Assembly: GCA_937891875.1 (NCBI GenBank)
Contig: CALATR010000446.1
Span: 1-13,684, forward strand
Direction: 5' to 3'
DNA from: an uncultured Pseudomonadota bacterium
GTDB taxonomy: Bacteria; Myxococcota_A; UBA796; GCA-2862545
Length of the DNA stretch: 13,684 nt
Below are positions 5,871 through 13,684 of this stretch, piece after piece. The translations under genes and the position numbers were made by a program. A model generated the notes under the pieces. That model saw only the letters and a program-made list of their open reading frames with translations. It ran no database searches and was not told the origin of the DNA. The number at the start of each line of letters is the position of its first letter. Within the stretch, counting starts at the first letter, position 1.

Positions 5871-7094
5871 TCAGCGGTGGCGCATGGCGTCGACCGGGTG
5901 GAGCCGGGCGGCGCGAATGGCGGGGAACAGACAGGCGAACCCGACGATGACGATCAGCAGGATCACCGGCGTCGCCACCACCTCTGCGGTGAAGTGTCCC
6001 TTCATGGCGGGGTCGATGGCGAGGCCCATGAAGCTGGCCCCGGACAGGGCGCCCACCTGGATGCCGTAGACCGTCATGTACCAGGCGGCGGGCACGGACA
6101 GCACGCCGGCGATGGCGCCGCTGATGCCGAGCTGGATGGCGACCTCGAGCACGACGACGAAGAAGACCTGCAGCGGGCCCATGCCCAGCGCCTTCATGAC
6201 GCCCAGCTCGCGGATGCGCTCGAACACGGCCATGAGCATGGCGTTGAGCATCAGGATGCCGATGGCGAGGTAGACGACGAAGACGATGAAGCCGGTCATC
6301 TGGCGCCCCGCGTCGATCATGGTCGCGATGATCGGCATGAGCTGGCGCCAGGTCTGCACGTCGGCTTCCGGCGCGGCGGCGGACACGGCGGCGACGAGGT
6401 CGTCGAGGGACTGGCCGGCAGAGCGCCGGGCGACGATCTCGTGCGCGCCTGACTCGAGGGCGGCAAACGTACGGAAGCTCTCGACCGACATGAGCACGCC
6501 GGCCCCGTCGACCCGCGCGCCCACCCCCAGGAGCACGCCCCGCACGGTGAACAGGTCGTTCGCCATGCCGCCGTCCGCGTCCTGGGTGAGCAGGATCAGC
6601 TCGTCGCCGACGTCGGCGTCCAGGGTGCGCGCGAGGCGGCGGCCGATGACCACGCCCTTGGGGTCGTCCGCCGACAGCCACGCGCCCCGGTCGATGGCCC
6701 CGGGCAGCGTCGAGATGGTCGGTTCTCCCTCCACACTCACGCCGCGGATCAGCACGCCTGCCGACAGGTCGTCGTGCCCGCCAAGGCCCCCCGTGGTCAA
6801 GCGCTCGGACGCCGCGATCCCCTGGTCCCGGAGGCGCGCGACCACGCCGTCTGCGTCCTCGATGACGTCCCACAGGGAGGGATCGTCGAGGTAGCCTTGG
6901 GCGTGGACCTGCACGTCGCCGATCTCGAGGTCGAGGACGTCGCCCTCCATGCTGTGCATCCAGCCCTCGATCAGGCCGGCGTACAGCACCATCGTGAGCA
7001 ACGACAGGGCCATCGCGGCCATGGTGACCACGGAGCGGCGGGTGTGCCGCCAGACATTGCGCCAGGCGATGCGGAACAGCATGGCCGCCAGCAT
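5871..7094 (-). CDS. ABC transporter permease, FtsX/LolC-E-like
   Basis: A 407-aa sister of the next permease with the same plan: basic WRNVWRHTRR (11-20), helix 1 (21-43), a periplasmic domain (44-266), helices 2-4 at about 268-291, 308-340 and 372-393, the coupling segment FERIRELGVMKALGMGP (291-307), and a C-terminal FPAIRAARLHPVDAM motif (390-404). The periplasmic domain is MacB-like in its GRRLARTLDADVGDELILL segment, which the sister also has. The start is uncertain: ATG at 7094 gives the longest form, while ATG at 7082 (residue 5) is equally plausible; neither has a strong ribosome site. It heads the permease-permease-ATPase set. LolCDE is the nearest well-known analogue, but LolC and LolE cannot be assigned. 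Confidence 0.92.
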   Translation of the reverse strand: MLAAMLFRIAWRNVWRHTRRSVVTMAAMALSLLTMVLYAGLIEGWMHSMEGDVLDLEIGDVQVHAQGYLDDPSLWDVIEDADGVVARLRDQGIAASERLTTGGLGGHDDLSAGVLIRGVSVEGEPTISTLPGAIDRGAWLSADDPKGVVIGRRLARTLDADVGDELILLTQDADGGMANDLFTVRGVLLGVGARVDGAGVLMSVESFRTFAALESGAHEIVARRSAGQSLDDLVAAVSAAAPEADVQTWRQLMPIIATMIDAGRQMTGFIVFVVYLAIGILMLNAMLMAVFERIRELGVMKALGMGPLQVFFVVVLEVAIQLGISGAIAGVLSVPAAWYMTVYGIQVGALSGASFMGLAIDPAMKGHFTAEVVATPVILLIVIVGFACLFPAIRAARLHPVDAMRHR

Positions 7095-7186
7095 TGCACA
7101 GGTCGAGCCATCGAGACGGGGCGTTGCACCGTGGCAGGTGGGGCAGGGGACCCGGTTCGTGCGGGCGGCGGGTGTGTCAGATGCCG

Positions 7187-7201
7187 CAGCCGGGGCGGCT
7201 G
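7187..7201 (-). terminator. Small hairpin after VWA lipoprotein gene
   Basis: CAGCC, a GGGGC loop and GGCTG form a perfect five-pair stem 7 nt beyond the stop codon of the lipoprotein gene, in the 114-nt gap before the permease gene. No T tract follows on the minus strand, so it would at best be a weak or factor-assisted terminator. Nothing else is seen in this gap. Confidence 0.2.
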
Positions 7202-7208
7202 GGGACGT

Positions 7209-8246
7209 TCAGCCTCCGTCGTTCGGGCAGCCTCCCACGGGCGGGTCGTCGCCGGCCTCGAAGCGGATGACGATCCTGCTGCCGTCGAGCGGCACGGCCG
7301 TCTCCCGAAAGCGCACGAACCAGCCGTCGTCCGCTTCGTCGTGGCGCAGGGTCCAGGCCTCGCCACAGCGCTGCGGCGCGTCGTCCACCTCCACGGTGAG
7401 CGTGTCCAGCACGGGGATGGCGGACAGGCGAAACTCCCGCTTCAGGCGCGCGCTCGCCCGGGAGACCTCGGGCACCAGCGCTCGGAACGCCGCCGCGTCC
7501 CCGCCCGCGTAGGCCTCGCACAGGTCCACCGTGACGCCGTCGGTGTAGTCCACGAACTCGACGTAGCGGGTGCCGGCGCGGGACCCCGCGAGCTCGTCGC
7601 ACTGGTCCAGGTCGACCGCGACGAAGGCGGAGGCGTTGAACCGACCGCGCCACCCGATGAGCTCGCCGAAGGTGTTGAGGTAGTCGGCCACAGGCTTGGG
7701 CGACGAGTCCTGTTCGTCGCTGACGAACACGATGGCGAGCTCGGCGTCGGGCCGGGCGACGCCGCGCTCGTCCAGGTCGAGCCACGCTTCCACCGCCGAC
7801 TCGATGCCCACCTCGTAGCCGGAGCCGTTCGTGCCGACGTTGATCTGGCGGCGGAACTCCTCGGCGGCGTCCGGCGTGGTGGGGGTGATCGGCGGCATGA
7901 TGCGCTTGGAGCCGTCCCATGCCGCGAACGACGTCGTGGTCGTCGAGATCGCGTAGTCGATGTCCGAGCGCTCGAACCAGGAGACGAACGGCTCGAAGCT
8001 GTTGCCGAGCACCTCCTGGTAGGGCTCCATCGAGCAGGAGTCGTCGATGACCAGCAGCACGTCGAGCTGGTTGGGTACGTCCTGCCTGAAGGCCTGCACG
8101 ACCGGGTCGCCGACCTCGATGACGGGTGGCATGTACTCGACGTCGGTCTCCGCTTCCGGCTCGGGAACCTCGGCCTCGCAGGCGCTGGCCAGGGCGACGA
8201 GCAGCACAGCGGCGACGAACGTCGGCTTTCGGTCGACTACACTCAT
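7209..8246 (-). CDS. VWA-domain lipoprotein
   Basis: A 345-aa protein. ATG at 8246 is chosen because GAGGGGGG lies 3 nt before it and because it starts a lipoprotein signal peptide: basic residues 6-7, hydrophobic 10-20, then ASAC with the lipidated Cys23. The acidic Pro/Glu-rich linker 24-47 leads into a von Willebrand A domain. VLLVIDDSCSM carries the metal-site DxSxS (D68, S70, S72), and VGTNGSGYE (137-145) and AIVFVSDEQDSS are the later MIDAS loops. Myxobacterial genomes often carry lipoproteins of this type. The C-terminal part (about 250-345), including a Cys pair and a beta-rich stretch, is probably a small separate domain. The ABC permease genes follow after 114 nt on the same strand, so a shared job in the envelope is possible but not shown. 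Confidence 0.92.
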   Translation of the reverse strand: MSVVDRKPTFVAAVLLVALASACEAEVPEPEAETDVEYMPPVIEVGDPVVQAFRQDVPNQLDVLLVIDDSCSMEPYQEVLGNSFEPFVSWFERSDIDYAISTTTTSFAAWDGSKRIMPPITPTTPDAAEEFRRQINVGTNGSGYEVGIESAVEAWLDLDERGVARPDAELAIVFVSDEQDSSPKPVADYLNTFGELIGWRGRFNASAFVAVDLDQCDELAGSRAGTRYVEFVDYTDGVTVDLCEAYAGGDAAAFRALVPEVSRASARLKREFRLSAIPVLDTLTVEVDDAPQRCGEAWTLRHDEADDGWFVRFRETAVPLDGSRIVIRFEAGDDPPVGGCPNDGG

Positions 8247-8271
8247 GATCCCCCCTCGGTCGTCCGGCTTC

Positions 8272-8300
8272 AGGGTGCCTCCGAAGCGGAGGGGTGCCAA
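8272..8300 (-). promoter_or_regulatory. Putative promoter of VWA lipoprotein gene
   Basis: On the minus strand TTGGCA (8300-8295) and CACCCT (8277-8272) are 17 nt apart. The spacer contains a perfect dyad, CCTCCG-AAG-CGGAGG on the plus strand (8278-8292). The predicted start would lie about 18 nt before the ATG, leaving room for the GAGGGGGG ribosome site. The dyad could be an operator, or the terminator hairpin of the regulator gene that ends at 8357. Confidence 0.35.
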
Positions 8301-8340
8301 GGTGAACGTCGGAGGCAGGGCTGGAGGGCGTCGGTCAGGG

Positions 8341-8356
8341 CGTCCCCGTCGGGGCG
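8341..8356 (-). terminator. GC hairpin directly after regulator stop codon
   Basis: CGTCCCC and GGGGCG pair around a GTC loop, with one bulged T, immediately downstream of the TAG stop codon of the regulator gene. No T run follows, so its strength as an intrinsic terminator is doubtful. Confidence 0.25.
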
Positions 8357-10846
8357 CTACGACGTTCGTTGCGCCTGGTCCCCGATCCGTCGCGCCAGCT
8401 GTCGCCGCGCCACCCGGGCGAAGTTGCCCCGGGCGCTGCTGCTGGCGGCGATCCGCTCCCGCGCACCCTCGACGTCGCCCCGCGCCAGGTCGACGAAGCC
8501 GGCGAGCACCTCCACCCCGGCTACGATCGCGTCCTGCCCATCGGCGAGGGCGCGGGCCTCGGCAAGGGCGTGCTCGGCGGCCTCGACCCTTGCACCGAGC
8601 GCGTGTGCGGCCGCCTGACGGGCCGCTGCCACCGCCTCGAAGCGCTCGTCGCCGACGCCGCGCAGGATGCGACGGGCGGCGGTCGCCTCGGACAGGGCGC
8701 GCGCCCCATCGCCCGCACCCAGGGCGAGCGAGGACTGGAGCAGGTGGGTGAAGGCCACGAAACGGCGGTTTCCAAGCTCGATGTGGACGGCGAGCCCCTC
8801 GGCGCATCCGGCCTGGGCCGCCTCCACGTCGCCGAGCTCCTGGGCGGCCAGCGCCTGATGCACGATGGCGATGGCTTCTCCGCGCCGATCGCCGTCCTCG
8901 ACGAACGCGGTCGCCGCCTCGGCGTACAGGAGCTGCGCCTCGGCCAGGTCGCCGAGCTCGATGGCGACGTGGCCCAGGTGCAGGCGGATCCGCCCGATCG
9001 CCTGGGTGTGGCCCGCCGCGGTGAGGGCTTCGGACGCGCGCTCGAACGCGTCGCGGGATGCCCGCCAGTGCTCCTGGTCGTAGGCGACCAGCCCCAGCTG
9101 GTGGTCGATGTGCGCGCGGTCCACCGGATCGGTGGTCCTGGTGCGGGCCAGCTGCAGCAGCTCGGCGGCCTCGTCGTAGCGCTGCTGGCCGCGGCGGGCC
9201 CGGCCGAGCAGGGCGAGCAGGGTGGGGTTGTCGGGCTCGCGTTCGACGTGGACCTGGGCGTGCTCGGCGGCCTCGTCGGCGCGACCGCGGGCGAGCAGCA
9301 GGCGCAGGGCGAGAGCCTCGGCTCGGGGACCGGGCGCGCTGGAGCGGGTCGACGCGACGAGGGCCTCCCAGGTCGCCACCTGCCCCCGTGCCGCCAGCAC
9401 CACCTCCAGGGCTTCGGCGAGGTCCAGGACGCCCTCGACATCGCCGGCCTGGCGCGCGGTCTCGTGGGCGACGGTCAGGTTGTCGCGCTCGCGCACGAGG
9501 CGGAGTCGACCGGCGCGCCCGGCACCCGCGGCGCGGCGCAGGTCCGAGGCGATCGACGCGAAGTGGCGGGCGTGGGCCTCGCGACCGAGGGCGACCTGGT
9601 CGGGATCGCGCTCGGACACGAACGCGCGGATGCTCTCGAGCATGCCCAGGCGGACCCGACCGGCTGCGCCGGGCACCTGGACCAGCAGGGAGCGGTCGCG
9701 CAGGGTCTGCACCCGGTCCAGCGCGTCCGCCCCGATGACGGGCTCGGCGGCGCGGAGATCGAAGCCCCCGCGAAAGGCGGTGAGTCGGGCCAGCGCCGCT
9801 CGCTCGCTGGGGTCGAGCAGGTCCCAGCTCCAGGAGATGGCGGCGCCGAGGGCCTGGTGGCGGGGGTGGGCCGCCGGGTTCGTGGCGAGCGTGCGGAAGC
9901 GGGCGTCCAGGCGCTCCAGCAGGTCTTCGGGGCCGAGGACCCGGGAGCGGGCGGCGGCGAGCTCGATGGCGAGGGGCAGGTGGTCCAGGCGCGCGACCAG
10001 CCGGGCGATGCTGACGCGGATCTCGGGCGCGTCGAGCGGGCCGCTGCCCACCGCCCGCGCCCGGGCGACGAAGAGGTCGACGGCGTCGTCCTGGTCGAGG
10101 CCCTGCAGCTCCAGGATCCGCTCGCCGGGCACGCGCAGTCGGGCGCGCGACGTGCCGATCACCCGGAGCTCAGGGGCCGCTGCGAGCCAGGTCTCGACGC
10201 GCTCGGCGGCGAGGTCGACGACCTGCTCCAGGTTGTCGAGCACCAAGAGCCGCGGGCCGCTGGCGAGGGCTTCGACGAGGTCGGCCACCGGCACACCGAG
10301 GGTCGCTGCCACCTCGTCGTCCAGGTCCCCCGCGCTCCGGGCCTCGGTCAGGTCGACGAAGGCGCCGCGATCGCCCAGGAACTGGCGTACGAGGCGGGTC
10401 TTTCCGGCACCTCCGGGCCCGAGCACGGTGACCAGCCGCGCGGCGCGGGAGGCCTCGGTGAGGGCGTGCAGCTCGGCGCGGCGGCCGATGAACGTCGGGT
10501 GGGAGTGGGGCGGCTCCCGGCCGGGCGGGGGGCTTGGGGCGCCCACGAAGCGGTAGCCGGCGCCGTGCACGGTGAGGACGTGCGCCGGATCGGACGGGTC
10601 GCGCTCGATCTTGCCGCGCAGGCGCCGGATGGTGTGGTCGACCGCCCGGGTCACTCCAGCTCGGGCGTGGCCCCAGACATCGACCAGGAGGGTCTCCCGG
10701 GACACCACCTCACCGGGACGCGCGGCCAGGTAGCCGAGGACCTCTCGCTCCTTGGTGGTCAGCTGCACGGCGGGCTCGCCGTCCCGGTGCACGACGCCGC
10801 GCACCAGGTCGACCCGGCCAGCAGCGAGGACCAACGTCGGCTTCAT
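8357..10846 (-). CDS. Winged-helix / STAND NTPase / TPR regulator
   Basis: An 829-aa cytoplasmic regulator with three parts. Residues 24-101 form an OmpR/PhoB-type winged helix (VQLTTKEREVLGYLAARPG, VDHTIRRLRGKI, VHGAGYRFVG). Residues about 119-400 form a STAND ATPase related to AfsR and the predicted ATPases near it: FIGRRAEL, Walker A GPGGAGKT (143-150), Walker B LLVLDNLE (200-207), VIGTSR (229-234) and DHLPLAIELAAAR (288-300). From about 510 to the end are helical TPR-type repeats (QQRYDEAAELLQLA, LGDLAEAQLLYAEA, LGDVEAAQAGCAEG). Such proteins are thought to sense a ligand through the repeats and switch DNA binding by nucleotide state. It has no receiver or membrane domain. ATG at 10846 is chosen because the winged helix begins there; the frame stays open to 12718 only as a shadow. 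No Shine-Dalgarno site is seen. It follows the surface-protein gene by 32 nt. Confidence 0.95.
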   Translation of the reverse strand: MKPTLVLAAGRVDLVRGVVHRDGEPAVQLTTKEREVLGYLAARPGEVVSRETLLVDVWGHARAGVTRAVDHTIRRLRGKIERDPSDPAHVLTVHGAGYRFVGAPSPPPGREPPHSHPTFIGRRAELHALTEASRAARLVTVLGPGGAGKTRLVRQFLGDRGAFVDLTEARSAGDLDDEVAATLGVPVADLVEALASGPRLLVLDNLEQVVDLAAERVETWLAAAPELRVIGTSRARLRVPGERILELQGLDQDDAVDLFVARARAVGSGPLDAPEIRVSIARLVARLDHLPLAIELAAARSRVLGPEDLLERLDARFRTLATNPAAHPRHQALGAAISWSWDLLDPSERAALARLTAFRGGFDLRAAEPVIGADALDRVQTLRDRSLLVQVPGAAGRVRLGMLESIRAFVSERDPDQVALGREAHARHFASIASDLRRAAGAGRAGRLRLVRERDNLTVAHETARQAGDVEGVLDLAEALEVVLAARGQVATWEALVASTRSSAPGPRAEALALRLLLARGRADEAAEHAQVHVEREPDNPTLLALLGRARRGQQRYDEAAELLQLARTRTTDPVDRAHIDHQLGLVAYDQEHWRASRDAFERASEALTAAGHTQAIGRIRLHLGHVAIELGDLAEAQLLYAEAATAFVEDGDRRGEAIAIVHQALAAQELGDVEAAQAGCAEGLAVHIELGNRRFVAFTHLLQSSLALGAGDGARALSEATAARRILRGVGDERFEAVAAARQAAAHALGARVEAAEHALAEARALADGQDAIVAGVEVLAGFVDLARGDVEGARERIAASSSARGNFARVARRQLARRIGDQAQRTS

Positions 10847-10850
10847 CGCC

Positions 10851-10861
10851 AGGAGGGTAGC
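10851..10861 (-). promoter_or_regulatory. Putative leaderless promoter of regulator gene
   Basis: The minus-strand 11-mer GCTACCCTCCT ends 4 nt before the regulator ATG, exactly as before the hemF operon. TACCCT (10854-10859) is 7 nt from the ATG. No ribosome site and no clear -35 box are visible. If real, the regulator has its own start point inside the short gap after the surface-protein gene, although read-through is also possible. Confidence 0.45.
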
Positions 10862-10878
10862 CCACTCCGGCTGGCCGA

Positions 10879-13684
10879 TCAGCGGCGCCGGCGACCGAGG
10901 ACCAGCACGACCAGGCCGAGGAGCAGGGGCAGTCCGCCTGCGGGCGCGACCGAGGCACACCACGTGCGGCCTGCGTCCGTGTCGGCGCCGGTGTCGGTGT
11001 CGGTGTCGGTGTTGGCGCTGCCCTCGCAGATCGCCGGGTCGCCGACGCAGATCAGGTAGTCCTCGGTCTCGCCGACGAGCCAGCCCGCCGCGGGTCCGCT
11101 GCCGTCCCAGGCGCCGGGCGCCACGTCGAGGGGGGCGGGCGACAGGACCACCCGGACCCAGGCGTCCCCGTCCGGGCCGGTCGACAACGCCGGGGTCGTC
11201 ACGCGGACGGTCTCCCCCGGGGAGAGGCGCACCTCGAGGTCGCGCACGGCCCACTCGGGTGCGCCGCAGGTCTCCTCCTCGCCGCCCCACGCGCCGTCGT
11301 GGTCCCAGTCGCCTGCCACGTTGACGTACGCGACCACCGCGCCGTCGATCCGGGGCAGCAGCCCGGAACGCACCTCGTCCGCCGAGATCTGCAGGGTGAT
11401 GGACGTGCGCTCGCACGCCGGCAGGCCGTGTGTCGGGTCCCAGCCGTCGTCGTAGGCGTCGTTGTCGGCCACGCCCGCGTCGGGGTCCAGGTTGGGCTCG
11501 CCGTCGGCGTCCTCGGGCGAGCTCGCGTCGCCGTCCAGGGAGGCTGCGGGGCGGCCGTCCTCGCGCCAGCCACCGAGCCACGCCGCACCTGCGACCCGGT
11601 GGGCGGGTCCGCCGCGCCCGTCGACCGCGTGGATGGAGGACCGGTAGGTGGGGAAGGCGCCCACCACGGACGCGTACGCGCCCCGGTAGCCGGCGGGCAT
11701 GGTGGCCTCGGTGCCGTCGGGGGCGTCGCCGACCTCGGCCGGATCGGACACCTCGGGATCCCCGTCGTCGCCGGGGTGGTGGCACTCGGGCCAGACCGCG
11801 CCGGCCCCGGCGAACCCGGACCCGGAGTTGGAGCTGTCGGCGTCGCAGGACGGGTCGAACGCCTCGACGACGTTGTCGTAGCCGACATTGTCGGTGAACA
11901 TGGCCGGCGATGCCGCACACGCCGCGCCGACCTCGGTGTTGTAGACGAAGAGGTTGTTGAGCACGCGATCGGCACCGGCGAAGCGTCCTCCGCCGATCTC
12001 GGGCGACCCGGCCTCGGCGAAGTTGCTGCGGAAGGTGTTCCAGGCCCAGGTGCCTCCGTCGGACCAGGCGCCGCCCGCTGCGTCGTCGGCGTGGTTGTTG
12101 GTGATGCAGCTGTGGATGACGCTGGTCGCGCTTCGTGCGTCGTCGTGCACGGCGCCGCCGACCCGGGCCCGGTTGCCGCCGAATCCCTTGGCCGGGCCGA
12201 GCCAGGTGCCGACGACGTTGACGGTGGCGCCCTCCCGCGCGGCGACCGCACCTCCCACGCCGCCGATGGCGTGGTTGCCGGAGAAGGTCACCGCGCGCTC
12301 CCGGGCCAGGGCGATGGTCAGACCCGGCGCGTGGGCCCCCACCTGGGCGGTCGTGCGCCCGCCGAGCCAGGCGCCACCGCCGTCGGTGCCTGCGGAGTTG
12401 GCCATCACGTCGTAGCCCTGGACGACCACACCGCTGTCCTCGACGAACAGGCCGCCCCCGCGAGCGCCGGCCGTGTTCTCGGCGATCGCCGCCGATCCCA
12501 GGCCGCCCGTGATCCAGATCGTGCGGTCGTCGCCCGAGTGCCGCACGATGGCGATCCCGCCGCCGTCGGTCCCGGCGGTGTTGCCCAGGACGAGCACGCT
12601 CTGCAGGACCGAGTCCTCGTGCACGGCGTCGAGGTAGATGCCGCCCCCCTGCAGGTCGGCCTCGTTGCCAGAGAACGCGTTGACCGCGCGGGCCTCGTCG
12701 GTGGACTCGACGCGGCACAGGGCGCCGTCGAGGCAGGCCAGGCCGCCCCCGGCTCCGGTGGTCGTGTTGTCGCGCACCTCGTTGAAGTGGAGCGTGACCT
12801 CCGCCCCGGCGTCGACCCGGATGCCCCCGTCGAGGTTCTCCTGGACGACGTTGGGCAGGTCGAAGGCGCCGAGATCGACGACCGCGCCCCCGCCGGTGAC
12901 CCAGATCCCCCGGGCGCTGTTGCGCTCCACCCTCCCGGCCAGGAGCCCCGACGAGGAGCGCAGCATCACGGCCGCGTCTGCGCTGGTGTTGTCCACCACG
13001 TCCAGGCCCAGGTCCTTCGCCGGGTCGTCCCCGAACGCCAGGGCGGCGCTGTCGCGGATGTCCACGGTCGCCAGGCCCCCGGTGTTGCGCCCGACCAGCA
13101 CGCCGGCGAGCTCGAACCCGTGACCGGCGCCCTCGTCCGGGGTCACGCCGGTCGCGTACAGGGCGGTGCCGGTGCCCGTGCCGTCGTCGTCCTCGAGCCG
13201 GTTGGACTCGATGTTCACCAGCGGCCCGAGGTGCACGGTGCGGGCGAGGCCGTCCAGGTGGATGGCGCCGGTGATCGTGCCGACGTTCTCGGCCACCTCG
13301 CAGGTGTCGAGCACCAGGCCGCGGCGGGCCCCCTCGGCGAGGATGGCGGCGCCCCGGTCGGACCGGTTGTGCAGGAAGGTCGAGGCCTTCAGCACGGTAT
13401 CGTTGGGCTCGAGCAGGTTCTGGGAGCCCAGGTACAGGCCGCCGCCCTCGTCCTTGGCGCCGTTGTGCTCGACCCGGTTGCGGGCGAACTCGAGCAGCTC
13501 GCAGCTGCCGTGCAGGTAGAGCCCGCCGCCGGTCTCCTTGGCGTCGTTGTAGGTGATGACGTTGTCGCGGACGTACAGGCGGCCGCCGGTGTAGCTGTCC
13601 TTCGAGCCGCAGTAGATCCCGCCCCCCTCGTCGGCGAGGTTGGCGAAGATCGCGTTGCCGTCGATGGTGGCGTCGCAGTGGACC
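10879..13684 (-). CDS. Beta-helix surface protein with GEVED domain (5' partial)
   Basis: The visible 934 residues lack the N-terminus, which lies beyond the right edge; the frame is open through the edge, so the internal GTG at 13395 is not the start. Residues 1 to about 550 are imperfect right-handed beta-helix turns with repeated GGG-I/L-Y/F-L/V and N-T/S-A-G motifs (DEGGGIYC, ETGGGLYL, LQGGGIYL, ARGGGLFV, GTDGGGAWL), like chlamydial Pmp-type passenger repeats. Next comes an Asp-rich stretch (DADGEPNLDPDAG) as in calcium-binding linkers. A GEVED domain spans about 780-878, ending in the family motif GETEDYLI. The tail has Thr-Asp repeats, WC (Cys909), a hydrophobic helix (about 914-930) and RRRR. 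This resembles MYXO-CTERM, which in Myxococcota directs processing and surface anchoring, except that Trp precedes the Cys where Gly is usual. It is probably a secreted, cell-attached protein of unknown ligand. Confidence 0.92.
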   Translation of the reverse strand, partial: VHCDATIDGNAIFANLADEGGGIYCGSKDSYTGGRLYVRDNVITYNDAKETGGGLYLHGSCELLEFARNRVEHNGAKDEGGGLYLGSQNLLEPNDTVLKASTFLHNRSDRGAAILAEGARRGLVLDTCEVAENVGTITGAIHLDGLARTVHLGPLVNIESNRLEDDDGTGTGTALYATGVTPDEGAGHGFELAGVLVGRNTGGLATVDIRDSAALAFGDDPAKDLGLDVVDNTSADAAVMLRSSSGLLAGRVERNSARGIWVTGGGAVVDLGAFDLPNVVQENLDGGIRVDAGAEVTLHFNEVRDNTTTGAGGGLACLDGALCRVESTDEARAVNAFSGNEADLQGGGIYLDAVHEDSVLQSVLVLGNTAGTDGGGIAIVRHSGDDRTIWITGGLGSAAIAENTAGARGGGLFVEDSGVVVQGYDVMANSAGTDGGGAWLGGRTTAQVGAHAPGLTIALARERAVTFSGNHAIGGVGGAVAAREGATVNVVGTWLGPAKGFGGNRARVGGAVHDDARSATSVIHSCITNNHADDAAGGAWSDGGTWAWNTFRSNFAEAGSPEIGGGRFAGADRVLNNLFVYNTEVGAACAASPAMFTDNVGYDNVVEAFDPSCDADSSNSGSGFAGAGAVWPECHHPGDDGDPEVSDPAEVGDAPDGTEATMPAGYRGAYASVVGAFPTYRSSIHAVDGRGGPAHRVAGAAWLGGWREDGRPAASLDGDASSPEDADGEPNLDPDAGVADNDAYDDGWDPTHGLPACERTSITLQISADEVRSGLLPRIDGAVVAYVNVAGDWDHDGAWGGEEETCGAPEWAVRDLEVRLSPGETVRVTTPALSTGPDGDAWVRVVLSPAPLDVAPGAWDGSGPAAGWLVGETEDYLICVGDPAICEGSANTDTDTDTGADTDAGRTWCASVAPAGGLPLLLGLVVLVLGRRRR
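10978..11017. repeat. Hexanucleotide GGTGTC tandem repeat
   Basis: GGTGTC-type units run in tandem here, slightly degenerate at both ends. In frame they encode the Thr-Asp linker between the GEVED domain and the membrane tail. As the unit is six bases, length change by slippage would alter the linker by Thr-Asp pairs without shifting the frame. Confidence 0.75.

Noticed and set aside
10978..11017. Tandem GGTGTC block as a CRISPR-like or regulatory array
   Set aside because: It is an in-frame six-base microsatellite encoding Thr-Asp residues, with no spacers.
8369..11059. Open frame of 896 codons on the plus strand
   Set aside because: It is antisense to the winged-helix/STAND/TPR regulator, whose motifs are unmistakable. 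The plus-strand translation is Gly/Arg/Ala-rich with no family signature, as expected from GC-rich shadow frames.
10847..12718. Upstream extension of the regulator frame to 1453 codons
   Set aside because: The added part is Arg/Gly/Pro-rich shadow of the beta-helix gene in another frame, and the winged-helix domain begins right at the ATG at 10846.

Overview
The window is very GC-rich and looks like Myxococcota (the former deltaproteobacterial myxobacteria) or a close relative. The evidence is a surface protein ending in a Thr-Asp linker, Cys, hydrophobic helix and Arg-Arg-Arg-Arg tail of the MYXO-CTERM kind, a von Willebrand A lipoprotein with a DDSCSM MIDAS motif, a GEVED domain, and a winged-helix/STAND/TPR regulator. 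This placement is inferred from protein style, not from a marker gene. All twelve supported genes lie on the minus strand, so the window reads from right to left.

From the right edge: (1) a 5'-truncated parallel beta-helix surface protein (10879-13684) with a GEVED domain and a sorting-type tail; (2) an 829-aa winged-helix/STAND/TPR regulator (8357-10846); (3) a VWA-domain lipoprotein (7209-8246); (4) a three-gene ABC module of two LolC/E- or MacB-like permeases and a LolD-like ATPase (3925-7094); (5) a Phd/YefM antitoxin and RelE/ParE toxin pair (3204-3828) with a 9+9 bp dyad just upstream; (6) a tightly coupled four-gene operon (332-3080): a four-helix membrane protein, aerobic coproporphyrinogen III oxidase HemF, a protein resembling an archaeo-eukaryotic-type primase (AEP) core, and a two-helix membrane protein; (7) a gene-free, palindrome-rich repeat stretch (1-331).

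The two ABC permeases and the ATPase should form one inner-membrane complex acting on lipoproteins or another envelope substrate. The VWA lipoprotein just upstream may be a partner, but the 114-bp gap leaves this open. The regulator follows the beta-helix gene by 32 bp and could act on it or on the cell-surface genes around it.

The observations most worth a second look are the AEP-primase-like gene translationally coupled to hemF, and an identical 11-base element (GCTACCCTCCT) placed exactly 4 nt before the ATG of two operon-leading genes that lack a Shine-Dalgarno site, which suggests leaderless promoters. The palindrome-rich repeat cluster at the left edge and the TA operator/promoter architecture come next. 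No tRNA, rRNA, CRISPR array, transposase or phage structural gene was seen.
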